DNA from: Isoalcanivorax indicus
Lineage (GTDB): Bacteria; Pseudomonadota; Gammaproteobacteria; Pseudomonadales; Alcanivoracaceae
Direction: 5' to 3'
Assembly: GCF_003259185.1 (NCBI RefSeq)
Contig: NZ_QGMP01000001.1
Coordinates: 186,001 to 250,000 of the forward strand
DNA: 64,000 bases
Program-made: the position numbers and the translations under genes
The notes under the pieces: generated by a model
Databases searched by the model: none
What the model was told of the DNA's origin: nothing
Seen by the model: only the letters and a program-made list of their open reading frames with translations
In this document: piece by piece, positions 43,665 to 53,481 of the stretch
Layout of the letters: every line of letters starts with the position of its first letter
Position numbering within the stretch: position 1 is the first letter of the stretch

Positions 43665-44970
43665 AGGGCACGTCGTCAAAGTGTTGCAGATGGCCGGCCA
43701 GCACGATGCCTGCCAGTCGGCGGAGATGCCGCACATCCTGCATCGGATCGGCGCCCAGCAGCAAGAAGTCGGCCCATTTTCCGGGGGCCAGTGTACCGAG
43801 GTGCTCGCCGACACCGGTGCAGTCGGCGGCATCACGGGTGGCGGCGATCAGCACTTCCAGTGGTGTCATGCCCGCGTCCTGCATCATCGCCATTTCCATG
43901 TGCTCGAAGTAACCCTGAAAGCGCGCCGGGGGGCCGCTGTCGGTGCCCATGGCCACGCGCACACCCGCTTCGTGCAAGGTCAACATGTTGGCCTTGGCCA
44001 GTGGCAGCGCGGCGCGGTAATAGTCGGCGGCCCGGCCGGTGAAGCGTGCCTGCATGTCTGGTGCCTGCAGCGCATCCAGCACGTCGGGGTCGGCGGCTTT
44101 CAGGAAGAAGGGGTCGTCAAAGAAATCCGGGCGCTCGGCGTACACAAACACCGACACCTCCCGGGTCAGTGTCGGGGTGATGCAGATGTCACGCTCGCGC
44201 ATCAATTCAATCAGTTCGTTGTCCACCGGCGCATCGCGCACGCTGTGCGCAATCAGATGCGTGCCGGCGCGCAGCAGTCCCTTGGCGTCCTCCAGCGTGA
44301 CCATGTGCGAAGCCAGTGGCCGGCCGAATTCGTTGCTGGCATCAATCACGGCGCCATACACATCGGGCGGCATCTTGTCTGCCGTGCCCAGGTGATCGTC
44401 CACGCGGATCTTGATCCAGTCCGGGTTCATGCGCATCAGTGCCTCGACCTTGCCGCGCGCGCTGGCCGCATCCGGCGGATGCAGCACGTCGCCAGCCAGG
44501 AACAGGCGCGCCATGCGTGGATCAGCGGCATTCTGCTCGTCGCGTGCCTCGAACGCCTGGGGCGGCTCGTCGCCCAGGCTGATCACCGTGGTGATGCCGT
44601 AGCGGGCATACAACTGCAACTGCGCTTCCACATTGGCGCGGCTGTGGATGGCCGGGCCGGTGTCCAGTCCGCGCGCCATGCCGACATGCCCGTGCGCATT
44701 GATCAGTCCGGGGATCAGGTAATGGCCGCTGACATCCTGCACCTTGACGTCATGGGGCAGGTCGCCGCGATGCACGGCCAGCACCTTGCCATCCCGGACG
44801 ATCAGCGCGGCGTCTTCCAGGTAGCCTTCATCTTCACCGGTCCAGATGCGCGCCCCGGTCCAGGCGGTGGCGCCCGCAAACGGCGATGGCGCCGGGTTGC
44901 CGCAACCGACCAGCAGCAGGGCCATGCACAGCAGCGGCAGGCAACGACGGGTACCAGGGGGCAGAATCAT
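43645..44970 (-). CDS. Amidohydrolase-family lipoprotein
   Basis: A 441-residue amidohydrolase with a lipoprotein signal (CMALLLVGC, Cys23). Metal-site motifs are LIPGLINAHGHVG (HxH), LIAHSV and MGTDSGPPARFQG, and the end GTLAPGKWADFLLLGADP is typical of imidazolonepropionase/dipeptidase-like members. An envelope-attached hydrolase of unknown substrate. AAGGA precedes the ATG. Followed by the ChaC gene with overlap. Confidence 0.82.
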   Translation of the reverse strand: MILPPGTRRCLPLLCMALLLVGCGNPAPSPFAGATAWTGARIWTGEDEGYLEDAALIVRDGKVLAVHRGDLPHDVKVQDVSGHYLIPGLINAHGHVGMARGLDTGPAIHSRANVEAQLQLYARYGITTVISLGDEPPQAFEARDEQNAADPRMARLFLAGDVLHPPDAASARGKVEALMRMNPDWIKIRVDDHLGTADKMPPDVYGAVIDASNEFGRPLASHMVTLEDAKGLLRAGTHLIAHSVRDAPVDNELIELMRERDICITPTLTREVSVFVYAERPDFFDDPFFLKAADPDVLDALQAPDMQARFTGRAADYYRAALPLAKANMLTLHEAGVRVAMGTDSGPPARFQGYFEHMEMAMMQDAGMTPLEVLIAATRDAADCTGVGEHLGTLAPGKWADFLLLGADPMQDVRHLRRLAGIVLAGHLQHFDDVPYAAEHR

Positions 44971-45091
44971 GACAGTGTCCTTTGCAAACAAATGCCTCAC
45001 GAGTTTTTACACTAGCCGGGCGGGAGGGGGCGGGCAAATCCGATATCATCGACACCAATGTGGTGATACTGACAAAGCGAGTAAGGCGAGC

Positions 45092-45613
45092 ATGCAGAAA
45101 ACGCTGATTCTGGGCGGTATACGCAGCGGCAAGAGTGGCCGTGCCGAGGCGCTGGCCCGCGCCCATGCGCAGGTGGTGTATGTGGCCACGGCCACCGCAG
45201 GCGACGAGGAAATGGCAGCTCGTATTGATCGGCATCGGGCCCGGCGTCCGGCGCACTGGCGCCTGGTGGAGGCGCCGCTGGCATTGGGTGCCGTGTTGCG
45301 CGAGGCCGCTGCGGCGCCCACGCCCCCCTGCCTGCTGGTGGACTGCATGAGCCTGTGGGTCAGCAACCTGTTGCATGCGGGCGAGGCCACCTTCGGGCGT
45401 GAGCGCGATGCATTCTTGCAGGCCCTGGTGGCGTACCCGGCCGATGTGGTGATTGTCAGCAACGAGACCGGCCTGGGTACCATCGGCATGGACCCGCTGA
45501 CCCGTCGCTTCTGTGATGAGCTGGGATGGCTGAATCAGGCGCTGGCGGCGCGCTGCCAGCGCGTGGAGCTGGTGATGGCCGGGCTGTCGATGCCGCTCAA
45601 GGCGCCCCTCTGA
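45092..45613 (+). CDS. cobU: Adenosylcobinamide kinase / cobinamide-phosphate guanylyltransferase
   Basis: A 173-residue CobU/CobP. P-loop GGIRSGKSGRAEALA, VVYVATATAGDEEMAARIDRHRARRPAHWRLVEAP, LLVDCMSLWVSNLL, VSNETGLGTIGMDPLTRRFCDELGWLNQ. It phosphorylates adenosylcobinamide and adds GMP, the entry to nucleotide-loop assembly. Convergent with cobS, which uses its product. No riboswitch is seen upstream. Confidence 0.94.
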   Translation: MQKTLILGGIRSGKSGRAEALARAHAQVVYVATATAGDEEMAARIDRHRARRPAHWRLVEAPLALGAVLREAAAAPTPPCLLVDCMSLWVSNLLHAGEATFGRERDAFLQALVAYPADVVIVSNETGLGTIGMDPLTRRFCDELGWLNQALAARCQRVELVMAGLSMPLKAPL

Positions 45614-45632
45614 CACGGCGTGGCCGAGGCGA

Positions 45633-46391
45633 TCAACTGCGGCCCAGCCACAGTGCCGCGCCCAGCAACACCAGTGTTTCTGTTATTTCCACCAGCGCAC
45701 CTGCGGTGTCGCCGGTAAAGCCCCCCAGGCGCTGCTGCATCTGCTGGCGCGCCAGCAGGAACGCCAGCAGGGCGATCCCCAGCATCAGCGCGCCGACCCC
45801 GCCGCCCACCGCCACAGTACCCAGCAGTGCCACGGCAATGGCCAGGCCAACCCGTTTGCGTGGCAGCGTTTCTGCGGCGTCGTGCCCCAGACCGCCAGCA
45901 CGCACGTAGGGCAGACTCAGGAAGAGCGCCGCGCAGGCGCTGCGCCCGAGTAGCGGCGCCAGCAGCAGTGGCAACAGGGCGGTCGCGGTGCCGAGCGCCA
46001 GCAATGTCGCCAGCGCCGCGCCGCGCCCCAGCAACACCAGCAGCAGCGCGCATACCCCCGCCGGACCGCAGGCCGGGTCCTTCATGATGCGCAGCGTGCG
46101 GGCGCGGTCGCCTTGTCCGCCAAGCCACGCGTCCGCGCTGTCCGCCAGGCCATCCAGATGCAATGCGCCAGTCAGCACGACCTGCAGGGTGAGCAGGGCG
46201 ATGGCCGTGGGCCAGACGGGCAAGCCGTTGTGCACGGCCAGCCCGGCGAGGGCCATCAGTAACCCTCCCAGCAAGGCGCCCACCAGCGGATACGCCGACA
46301 CCGCGCGACCGTGGTCTGCGGCGGTCACCGGAGTGGCCAGGCGCACGGGAATGCGGGTCAGCAGAGCCAGGGCCAGACGCAGCGATTGCAT
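45633..46391 (-). CDS. cobS: Adenosylcobinamide-GDP ribazoletransferase (cobalamin synthase)
   Basis: A 252-residue integral membrane protein with about six helices. Motifs: LTRIPV, HLDGLADSADAWLGGQGDRARTLRIMKDPACGPAG. It joins adenosylcobinamide-GDP and alpha-ribazole (or its phosphate) at the membrane. Overlaps cobC by one base. Confidence 0.94.
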   Translation of the reverse strand: MQSLRLALALLTRIPVRLATPVTAADHGRAVSAYPLVGALLGGLLMALAGLAVHNGLPVWPTAIALLTLQVVLTGALHLDGLADSADAWLGGQGDRARTLRIMKDPACGPAGVCALLLVLLGRGAALATLLALGTATALLPLLLAPLLGRSACAALFLSLPYVRAGGLGHDAAETLPRKRVGLAIAVALLGTVAVGGGVGALMLGIALLAFLLARQQMQQRLGGFTGDTAGALVEITETLVLLGAALWLGRS

Positions 46392-47011
46392 TACAGCGCG
46401 TCCGCCAGCCCGTGGCTGGTCAGGCTGACCAGGCGGCCATGGGGGGTCAGGTCCATGCGGACCCGCGTGCGGCAGGCGAACGGCACCTGGAAGCCGGCCA
46501 TGGCTCGTGCCGGCGACAGGCCCAGCACCTCCGCCAGAATCATGCGAATGACACCGCCATGGGCGACGATCAGCAGGTGTTCGGCGGGCGGTGTGTCGAG
46601 CAGGGCATGCCAGGCGGCGGCCACGCGCTGATGGAACAGGCTGATGGGCTCACCGCCCGGCGGCGGGTGCCGTTCGGCGTCGGCCCAGAAGGCGGCCAGG
46701 CGGCCGCCATCCCGCGCCTCGACCTGCTCGGGGGTCAGCCCCTCCCAGTCACCGAAACTGATTTCACGCAGGGCGGGGTTCACGCTCAGCGGCAGGCCGC
46801 GCTCGTCGGCGAGTTGCCGGGCAAAGGCCTGGCAGCGCTGCAGGGGTGAACTGATCACATGCTGCCAGTGGCGGATGCCCGCCGCCGCCTGACGCATTTG
46901 CGCCCAGCCGGTCTCGCTCAAGGGATCGTCGCGCTGGCCACGGTACATGACACCGCCTTCAGGCTCACCGTGGCGAAGCAGATCAATGATGCAGGGGGCA
47001 GTGCAGGTCAC
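46391..47011 (-). CDS. cobC: Alpha-ribazole phosphatase
   Basis: About 206 residues of a histidine-phosphatase-type CobC: IIDLLRHGEPEGGVMYRGQRDDPLSETG, SSPLQRCQAFARQLA, LREISFGDWEG and VAHGGVIRMIL (second catalytic His present). It removes phosphate from alpha-ribazole phosphate or adenosylcobalamin phosphate. No ATG lies in a sensible place; GTG at 47011 is the best start, with weak ribosome binding. Here cobC means the Salmonella-type phosphatase. Confidence 0.88.
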   Translation of the reverse strand: MTCTAPCIIDLLRHGEPEGGVMYRGQRDDPLSETGWAQMRQAAAGIRHWQHVISSPLQRCQAFARQLADERGLPLSVNPALREISFGDWEGLTPEQVEARDGGRLAAFWADAERHPPPGGEPISLFHQRVAAAWHALLDTPPAEHLLIVAHGGVIRMILAEVLGLSPARAMAGFQVPFACRTRVRMDLTPHGRLVSLTSHGLADAL

Positions 47012-47207
47012 GGGCGAGGGTCCATTGGCGGGCAGGAGGCACGAAGGTAGTGGCGGTGGGCGCAAAGGGCAAGTGTGGTGGGCTGGGGTCAGGTGAGGGC
47101 AGGTGAGGTCAGGGGTGACCAGAAAAGGCGCAAATTGACAAAGTGTGACATGGTTCACATAACGCCCGGTATCACGGTAAGATCGAGCGGTACGGGGGAT
47201 ACACGGC

Positions 47208-48314
47208 ATGTTGAACAATAATCACAATACGGCGCCTCCGGGGTTGCCCTTTGATGTGCTGGACACGACGGCGCTTCCTGCTGAAGAGGGCTATGCCCTC
47301 TGGCGTGAGAGCCTGTCGCCGCTGTTTCATGCTCGCGCGGCCGACGAGACGGCCGACGCCTTCAACGCGCGCATCGACACCTGTGATCTGCAGCAATTGA
47401 TGCTGGCCGAAAGCCTGTTTCCTGCGAGCCATTATGAGCGAGGCCTGCGTCACCGTATGGACGACGGCGCCGAGCCGTTGCTGGTGCAGTTGTACATGAC
47501 GGGCGGGTATCGGGGGCACTCGGGCCATCGCGAGATGATCGTGCAGCCTGGCGATATCGGGCTGCTGGATATGGCCGATCCGATGACGACGCGCGCGGAG
47601 GCTTCCCGTGTGCTGTCGCTGGTTATTCCGCGGGAGCAGGTGCGGCGGGCTGGTGCGTTGCCGCGCGCGACCGTGCTGCGTGCCGGGTCGCCGCTGGCCG
47701 AGATTCTCGGTTGCCATCTGCTGACGGTGTGGCGGCAACTGGCGCTGGCGGGGCCGGAGGTGCTGCCCGCCATCAATGAAACACTCGTGGCCACGACCGT
47801 GGCGGCGTTTCGGGGTCTGCATCAGGACCGGGACCAGGCCATGGGGGCTCTGCCTGAGCAGGCCCGGCTGGATGCGGTGTGCGCGTATATCCTGCAGTGC
47901 CTGGGTCAGGATGACCTGACGCCGGAGCACTTGTGTCGGCGTTTCGGTTTTTCGCGGGCGGGCCTGTATCGACTGTTTGCGCCGCTGGGCGGCGTGGCCG
48001 GGTTCATCCGTGATGCGCGCCTGCGGCGTTGCTACGAAGAACTGGCGCATGCGGGCGCGCAGGGGCGTCCGAAGCGTGTCATCGACGTTGCCGTGCGCTG
48101 GGGCTTTACCAGCCAGAGTCATTTTACCCGGCTGTTCCGCCGGACCTTTGATGTGTTGCCGGGGGATCTTCTGGCGGCCCGCGATGCCGTGCCGGTGACG
48201 GCGGTGGGTGCAGATGACAGTGCGCAGGCGGCGTATCCGGTGTTGCGCCAATGGCTGGACAGGATGTGCCGGGACAGCGCAGCCACCGAGGTCCTGAGAC
48301 AAACAGACCAGTAA
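47208..48314 (+). CDS. AraC-family transcriptional regulator
   Basis: A 368-residue protein. The N-terminal part resembles the AraC_binding_2 type (QLYMTGGYRGHSGHREMIVQPGDIGLLDMADPMTTRA). The C-terminal helix-turn-helix is LTPEHLCRRFGFSRAGLYRLFAPLGG ... VIDVAVRWGFTSQSHFTRLFRRTFDVLPGDL. It diverges from cobC, but control of cobalamin genes is not shown; it may act elsewhere. The region before it (47050-47130) is G-rich and repetitive (GGTGAGG, GGTCAGG). Confidence 0.85.
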   Translation: MLNNNHNTAPPGLPFDVLDTTALPAEEGYALWRESLSPLFHARAADETADAFNARIDTCDLQQLMLAESLFPASHYERGLRHRMDDGAEPLLVQLYMTGGYRGHSGHREMIVQPGDIGLLDMADPMTTRAEASRVLSLVIPREQVRRAGALPRATVLRAGSPLAEILGCHLLTVWRQLALAGPEVLPAINETLVATTVAAFRGLHQDRDQAMGALPEQARLDAVCAYILQCLGQDDLTPEHLCRRFGFSRAGLYRLFAPLGGVAGFIRDARLRRCYEELAHAGAQGRPKRVIDVAVRWGFTSQSHFTRLFRRTFDVLPGDLLAARDAVPVTAVGADDSAQAAYPVLRQWLDRMCRDSAATEVLRQTDQ

Positions 48315-48514
48315 TCTGAGACGACTGGACAAGCCCGTCCGTCGGACGGGTCACAGAATGGCTTCTGTTCACGATGCGGTCTTCACACATAACAACATCG
48401 CACGTGAGCGTAGTACGACGTTGGGTAGGTGCGGCGTGGGGAAGCGTCGAACTGTCATGTTGCATGGACGGGCCGATAAGGGAAGGCCGGCGTCCGCCGT
48501 GCAGGGGGGAAACA

Positions 48515-48661
48515 ATGCAGATCTCGCGTACGGGATGGTCCGCCATCGTCTATCGACTGCAGGTCACAGACTGGCTGTCCATGCGTTCCTGGGCGATCAG
48601 AGTCATCGGAGTGGGTGTGTTCTGTGGTGCGCTGGCGATTCTGATTGCCGACAAACTCTGA
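48515..48661 (+). CDS. Small membrane protein (48 residues)
   Basis: A 48-residue ORF: a polar N-terminus (MQISRTGWSAIVYRLQVTDW) then one hydrophobic helix (WAIRVIGVGVFCGALAILIA) and the end DKL. A GGGGGA ribosome binding site precedes the ATG and a strong terminator follows on the same strand 40 bases on, supporting a real transcript. No family recognised. Confidence 0.5.
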   Translation: MQISRTGWSAIVYRLQVTDWLSMRSWAIRVIGVGVFCGALAILIADKL

Positions 48662-48700
48662 GCCGCCGATTCCGTGGCAGCCTTTCCAGTAAACAGCCTC

Positions 48701-48738
48701 GCCGGCATGCATGACCTGTGCATGCCGGCTTTTTTTTA
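48701..48738 (+). terminator. Strong Rho-independent terminator
   Basis: A perfect 11-bp stem GCCGGCATGCA / TGCATGCCGGC with a 7-base loop and eight Ts. It serves the small plus-strand ORF; the cobT stop codon on the other strand lies within the T-run. Confidence 0.85.
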
Positions 48739-49770
48739 CCCGGGCGGCTGATCCACCCCCGCCTGATCAAAGCTGGCCATCTCGTTATGCAGCGCGCAGG
48801 CGGCGCGCATCAGCGGCACGGCCACGGCCGCGCCGCTGCCTTCTCCCAGCCGCATACCCAGATCCAGCAACGGTTCGGCGTGCAGTGCGGTCAGCACATG
48901 CGTGTGTCCGGGTTCGCCCGAACGGTGTGCGAAATGCAGCCAGTCGCGCAGCGCCGGGTCATGGCGCACCGCCGCCAGTGCGGCGACGGAAACGATAAAA
49001 CCATCCACCAGCACCGGCAGGCGTCGCGCCGCGCAGCCGAGCAAGGCGCCCGCCAGGGCAGCGATTTCGAAACCGCCCAGGGACGCGAGCGCGACCAGAG
49101 GTTGCCGGGCCTGCGCGCCGTGGGTGTTGGCATGGCGCTGCAAGGCGCGCTCGATCACCCGCGTCTTGTGCGCCACTCCGTGTGTGTCGAGCCCGGTGCC
49201 CGGGCCGACCAGCCGGGTCGCTGGCGCATCGAGCAACGCGCAGGCCAGCGCGCTGGCGCTGGTGGTATTGCCGATGCCCATTTCACCGCCAATGAACAAC
49301 TCGGCGCCGGCTTCGGCAGCGCGCGCTGCGACCGCATCACCCGCGGCCAGTGCCTGATCCCGTTGTGCCGGCGTCATGGCGTCGGTCCGTGCCAGATTCG
49401 CAGTGCCGGGGCCGACCCGCACATCCTGCGCAGCGGGGTGCAGGGCGCCGAGCGTGCCGGTATCGATGATCTCGAAGGTGGCGCCGAGCTGCCGCGCCAG
49501 CACACTGATCGCGGCACCGCCCCCGGCAAAGTTGGCGATCATCTGCGCGGTAACGGCCTGCGGGAAGGCAGAAACACCTTCCTCACATACACCATGATCG
49601 CCGGCAAACAGCGCGATATGCACCCGTTCAACGGAAGGCTGCTCGCGACCCTGTTGAGCCGCAAGCGTGATCGCCAGTTGCTCAAGCCGACCGAGGGAGC
49701 CGGCCGGTTTGGTCAGGCGCGCCTGGCGCGCTCGGGCGTGCTCTGCAAAGGTGGCGTCCGGTGCCGTCAC
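48736..49770 (-). CDS. cobT: Nicotinate-nucleotide-dimethylbenzimidazole phosphoribosyltransferase
   Basis: A 344-residue CobT making alpha-ribazole phosphate from the lower-ligand base and nicotinate mononucleotide. Motifs: [75 protein letters not shown] and the Glu of [12 protein letters not shown]. It starts with GTG overlapping the lipoprotein stop by 4 bases (GTGA), so it is the third gene of the riboswitch-controlled btuB unit. Confidence 0.95.
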   Translation of the reverse strand: MTAPDATFAEHARARQARLTKPAGSLGRLEQLAITLAAQQGREQPSVERVHIALFAGDHGVCEEGVSAFPQAVTAQMIANFAGGGAAISVLARQLGATFEIIDTGTLGALHPAAQDVRVGPGTANLARTDAMTPAQRDQALAAGDAVAARAAEAGAELFIGGEMGIGNTTSASALACALLDAPATRLVGPGTGLDTHGVAHKTRVIERALQRHANTHGAQARQPLVALASLGGFEIAALAGALLGCAARRLPVLVDGFIVSVAALAAVRHDPALRDWLHFAHRSGEPGHTHVLTALHAEPLLDLGMRLGEGSGAAVAVPLMRAACALHNEMASFDQAGVDQPPG

Positions 49771-51017
49771 GGCGTGACCTCGTCGTCGCTGTCCTCGTCG
49801 ATGCCCGGTGCCTGCATGAAGCTGACGCCAATCGGATTGCCGGAGGTGTTGATGCGGCGCAGCGTCGTATCGGCATCAGGATCCATGACGTAAAGACCGG
49901 GCGCCAGAATATCATCGCGGTTGTTGTCGACGATGAGGCCGAGGCCGACCCAGAGCTGCTGTTGGGGGCTGACGGCGAGGCTGGTGACATGTTGTGCCTC
50001 AATGTTCGCCACCACATCACCGACAGTGCCGGAAACCGGGTTGAAGCGGCGCAGGGTATTGTTCATCCAGCCGCCGTAGGTCACCAGGAAGCCGGTCTCT
50101 GCGTCTATCAGGGCAACACCGGAAATAGCGCCGAGTTCAGCACTGCCTTCGACCAGGCGGGTGGCCTCGTAGGTGTCGGCGTCAATGCGATCAATGCCAC
50201 TGAGATCATTGCTGCCATAATTGCCGATACTCTGCACCAGCAGACCGATATCGGGATGATGGGTGATGTGTTCCGGATTGCGGGTAAACAGCGGAATGCC
50301 CGGCAGGCCTTCTTCGCCGTGTCCGGTAACGATTTCTTCATCGGTGTTGATATCGAAGACGGCGACATAGCTGGTGTTGGCGGGATCGAAGGGGCGCGGG
50401 TTGTCGTCGGCGCCGAAACCGCCCAGGCGCTGCAGCGTGATGAACAGCCTGTCATCGACGATCACTGCGCTGGACATGCGCGGCACATCGAAGCCATCCG
50501 GCGTGTAGTGGGACAGGTCCAGCGAACCGATATGGAAATCGTCCTCATGGGTAGCCGTCGGATCGACGATCCAGGCATGGGTGCTGCCGTAGCGCAGCAA
50601 GTAGGCTTTGTCATCGCTGGCAAAGATCATCGTGTAAGGATTGCTGGAGGCTTCGTCGCCAGCTTCGAGCGCGCTGTAGCGCCAGGTGAACAGGGCCGGT
50701 TGGTCGATATCCACTTTATTGATGCGATCCGTCTGGAAACGTTCGATCAGGTAATAGTCACGCCCATGGGTGACGACGGAAATATCGGATGCGGTGCTGT
50801 GGTAGGGGCCATAGGCGCGCCCCGGAGCCTGATCCAGATCTATGAGATCAATGCCGCCTGATGAAAAATCCGACGCCGCAGTGGTGACCACCGCAACGTT
50901 GCCGTCGAAGTTGGGGCGGCGATCGCTGCTGCCGGAACTGCCGCCGCAGGCGGCCAGCAGCAGTGTCAGCAAAGGCAACAGGATCAGGCGCGAGAACAAT
51001 GCATATTGATGGCGCAT
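49767..51017 (-). CDS. Predicted beta-propeller lipoprotein between btuB and cobT (BtuG-like candidate)
   Basis: A 416-residue lipoprotein (lipobox TLLLAAC, Cys24, followed by Gly/Ser, so not an inner-membrane retention signal). The rest is a run of about seven similar beta-rich segments of YncE/propeller character: [121 protein letters not shown]. It lies 20 bases after btuB and overlaps cobT by 4 bases, all behind a B12 riboswitch. In Bacteroides the propeller lipoprotein BtuG caps BtuB and captures B12; a similar role here is my inference. Confidence 0.75.
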   Translation of the reverse strand: MRHQYALFSRLILLPLLTLLLAACGGSSGSSDRRPNFDGNVAVVTTAASDFSSGGIDLIDLDQAPGRAYGPYHSTASDISVVTHGRDYYLIERFQTDRINKVDIDQPALFTWRYSALEAGDEASSNPYTMIFASDDKAYLLRYGSTHAWIVDPTATHEDDFHIGSLDLSHYTPDGFDVPRMSSAVIVDDRLFITLQRLGGFGADDNPRPFDPANTSYVAVFDINTDEEIVTGHGEEGLPGIPLFTRNPEHITHHPDIGLLVQSIGNYGSNDLSGIDRIDADTYEATRLVEGSAELGAISGVALIDAETGFLVTYGGWMNNTLRRFNPVSGTVGDVVANIEAQHVTSLAVSPQQQLWVGLGLIVDNNRDDILAPGLYVMDPDADTTLRRINTSGNPIGVSFMQAPGIDEDSDDEVTP

Positions 51018-51037
51018 GGGGTGCTCCAGGTTGAGGG

Positions 51038-53014
51038 TTACAAGGCGATATCCAGTGTCACGAAGGCGGCACGCCCGACACCGGGAAAACGGTTGAAGTC
51101 CTGATAGCGGCGGTCGCTGATATTGCGTACCTCCAGATCCAGCCGCAGGCGTGATGTGTGTTGCCAGCGTGGCAGCCAGCCGAGTCGTGCATCCATCAGC
51201 ACACGGCTGTCGGCGCGCAAGGCGTTGACCGAGTCGTAATAGAGTTCGTCGTCGTAGCGGCCCAGCCAGGTCAGTTCGAAAGCGCCGATCTGCCAGTGGC
51301 TGCCAACACGGGCGCTACGGTGATACAGGCCCGGCAGTTTCCGCCCGTCCCGGTCGGCAATATTCGGTGAGCGGCTTTCGGAATCCAGCCAGGTGCCATG
51401 GGCATCCAGAGACCAGCGGCGGGTCACCTCCAGTCGTGCTTCGGCTTCAATGCCGATCAGTCGGCCTTCGCTGTTGATATAGCGTCCCACGCCGCGGGCG
51501 TCATAGATGGTCACGATGGCGGGGGAGAGGTCGCGGTGAAAGCCCGTCAACGCGAGGTGATAACGCGTCTGTGAAAAAGTGAGGCCAAGCTCGGTGTTGA
51601 GGGCTTCTTCAGCTTCCAGGTTCGGGTTGCCGACAAAGGCGCCCTGCTGACCGAATCGTTCCACCAGGGTTGGCAGGCGTGCTTGCCGGGACACGTTGGC
51701 CTGCATGCTCCATGCCTGTGTCAGGGCATAACGACTGCCCAGGTGCCAGCCGTGATACGTGCCGGTGACTCGCTCGCGCGACACGCTGTCGTCAGTGCCC
51801 ACATCATCGGCATCGTCCCGCAGCGCGGTGTGGCGCAGCACGGCCTGGGTCTGCCAGCGTGCGTCATCACTATGCCATTCGTGACTGATGGCACTGGCCA
51901 GCACGCGCCGTTCGCGCTGCCCCGAGCGCTCCGGTTGCAAACGATTGTCCTGACACTGATCGTAGTGCTGCAGATCCAGCGCGACGCTGAAAATATGCCC
52001 GCCTTGCAACCAGCTCAGCGCATTGTGCAGTCCGATCTGGTCGGTATCCGTGGCGACGTCATACGTGCCCGTGCCGACGCGCCCGGTGCGATCGGCGTAA
52101 TGCTCATCGAAGTGCGCCACCAGCAGCCGATGACTGTGATGCAAACGACCGGCAAACGGCTGCTGGCCGCGATATTGCAGTTGTGCGCGCTGCTGGGTGC
52201 GGGTCAGCCGGGCGCGGTTGTTGGCCCAGTTCTGGATGCTGGGAATGCCCTGATCCTTGTCGCTCCATTGCCACAGCAGGTCGATGTGGTCGCCGTTGTC
52301 GCGGGCCAGGTTCAGGCGCGCGCTGGCGTCGTCCTGGCGCACGTCGGCATTGCGCCGCCGCGTGCGTGCCCCGTCGTTGGGGTTGAACCAGTCTGCATGG
52401 TTGTCGAAGGGAAAATCGTTATCCGCCGCCTGATGGTTCAACGACAGCCAGTAGCCCAGCCGGTGTTGCTGGCCCCCGGTAAAAAGCCCGGCCCGGCGCG
52501 TGCCGAAGCTGCCGCCACCCAGCCGCACGCGCAGCCGCTCGGCGTCGGCGGTATCCAGCGATTCCAGGGCGATGGCGCCGCCAATCCCGGCTTGCGGATA
52601 ACGTGCCGGGGCCTGGCCAGCATAAATATGAATGCGCCCGATATCGTGCAGGGAAATTTGCGTGGCATCGAAACCGCCATAGAGCGGATCGTTGAGCAGC
52701 ATGCCGTCCAGAAACACCGGCAACTGCCGACCACTGGCGCCGCGCAACGTCAGGGTGCTGGCGCTGCCCAGGCCGCCGCTCTCGCGCAACTGCATGCCGG
52801 GCTGGTCGCGCAGGGTGTCGGCCAGTGTGGTAATGCGATGGGCAAAGGTCTCGCGTTCGATCACGCGCACCGTGCCCGTGCTGCCGACATGATCGTCGGC
52901 CGCGTTCAGGGCGCGGGCATGCACCGGCACCGGCTCCAGCGTGGCCGGTGGCCGGGCCTGCACAGGCCATGCACAGACCACCAGCAGGGCTGGCAGCAGG
53001 CGAAGTGCGCTCAT
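51038..53014 (-). CDS. btuB: TonB-dependent outer-membrane cobalamin receptor
   Basis: A 658-residue TonB-dependent receptor: signal peptide (LLPALLVVCAWPVQA), plug domain (ERETFAHRITTLADTLRDQPGMQLRESGGLGSASTLTLRGASGRQLPVFLDGMLLND ... GGAIALES) and a 22-strand-type barrel ending in RAAFVTLDIAL. The cobalamin riboswitch upstream and cobT downstream identify the substrate as a corrinoid. The ATG at 53014 has GGGGGA before it. A TonB box is not obvious. Confidence 0.93.
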   Translation of the reverse strand: MSALRLLPALLVVCAWPVQARPPATLEPVPVHARALNAADDHVGSTGTVRVIERETFAHRITTLADTLRDQPGMQLRESGGLGSASTLTLRGASGRQLPVFLDGMLLNDPLYGGFDATQISLHDIGRIHIYAGQAPARYPQAGIGGAIALESLDTADAERLRVRLGGGSFGTRRAGLFTGGQQHRLGYWLSLNHQAADNDFPFDNHADWFNPNDGARTRRRNADVRQDDASARLNLARDNGDHIDLLWQWSDKDQGIPSIQNWANNRARLTRTQQRAQLQYRGQQPFAGRLHHSHRLLVAHFDEHYADRTGRVGTGTYDVATDTDQIGLHNALSWLQGGHIFSVALDLQHYDQCQDNRLQPERSGQRERRVLASAISHEWHSDDARWQTQAVLRHTALRDDADDVGTDDSVSRERVTGTYHGWHLGSRYALTQAWSMQANVSRQARLPTLVERFGQQGAFVGNPNLEAEEALNTELGLTFSQTRYHLALTGFHRDLSPAIVTIYDARGVGRYINSEGRLIGIEAEARLEVTRRWSLDAHGTWLDSESRSPNIADRDGRKLPGLYHRSARVGSHWQIGAFELTWLGRYDDELYYDSVNALRADSRVLMDARLGWLPRWQHTSRLRLDLEVRNISDRRYQDFNRFPGVGRAAFVTLDIAL

Positions 53015-53137
53015 GATCATCCCCCGTGCGGGCACAGGCGTGCCCCACAGTCTGCGGTGTTGGTTCTGGCAGCTATCAGGGGGGTGGAACGAAGAAACCC
53101 CACGCAACAGCCCACCGCAGTTGCGTCGATAGCCGGT
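53015..53137 (-). other. btuB leader after the riboswitch aptamer
   Basis: A non-coding stretch linking the aptamer to btuB. A GC-rich hairpin (GGGCAC / GTGCCC, near 53028-53045) sits next to the GGGGGA ribosome binding site and could control its access. No T-run terminator is seen, so translational control is more likely than termination; inference. Confidence 0.4.
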
Positions 53138-53335
53138 GGCAGGCCGGTATCCGGGCTCTCGGTCGAAGGGGGTTCCGGTTGAGGAAACGCCTTCGGCATG
53201 ACGCCTTCCCGCGCGTTGCGCAGTGGCTGGCGTGATCAAACGCCGGTCATGCCTGTCACCGATCACCGTTGCGGGGGCAGCGCTGGTCTTGGATCAGAGA
53301 TCCGCACCAGACTTCCCGTTTAACGTCCTCGCGGA
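53138..53335 (-). ncRNA. Cobalamin riboswitch controlling btuB
   Basis: On the minus strand the conserved blocks appear in order: GGGAAGTCTGGTG, GCTGCCCCCGCAACGGTGAT, the B12 box GCCACTG followed by CGCAACGCGCGGGAAGGCG, and closing GAGCCCGGATACCGGCC. Binding of adenosylcobalamin would turn down btuB, the lipoprotein and cobT. Confidence 0.93.
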
Positions 53336-53481
53336 CGCACCTGCCACGGTCGTGAAATCTCCGCGCATCCTAGACCGGCGCGAAGAAAAGTCAACCGGAT
53401 GGCATCGCGCAGACTGGTCAGCGGCAGGCACGTCACGCACACTGTCGCTCCGTTTTCTGATGGCCCCTGCCGCCCCGAGAC

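Noticed and set aside
48334-48350. Hairpin CCCGTCC/GGACGGG after the AraC gene as an intrinsic terminator
   Set aside because: The stem is good but no T-run follows; not called a terminator.
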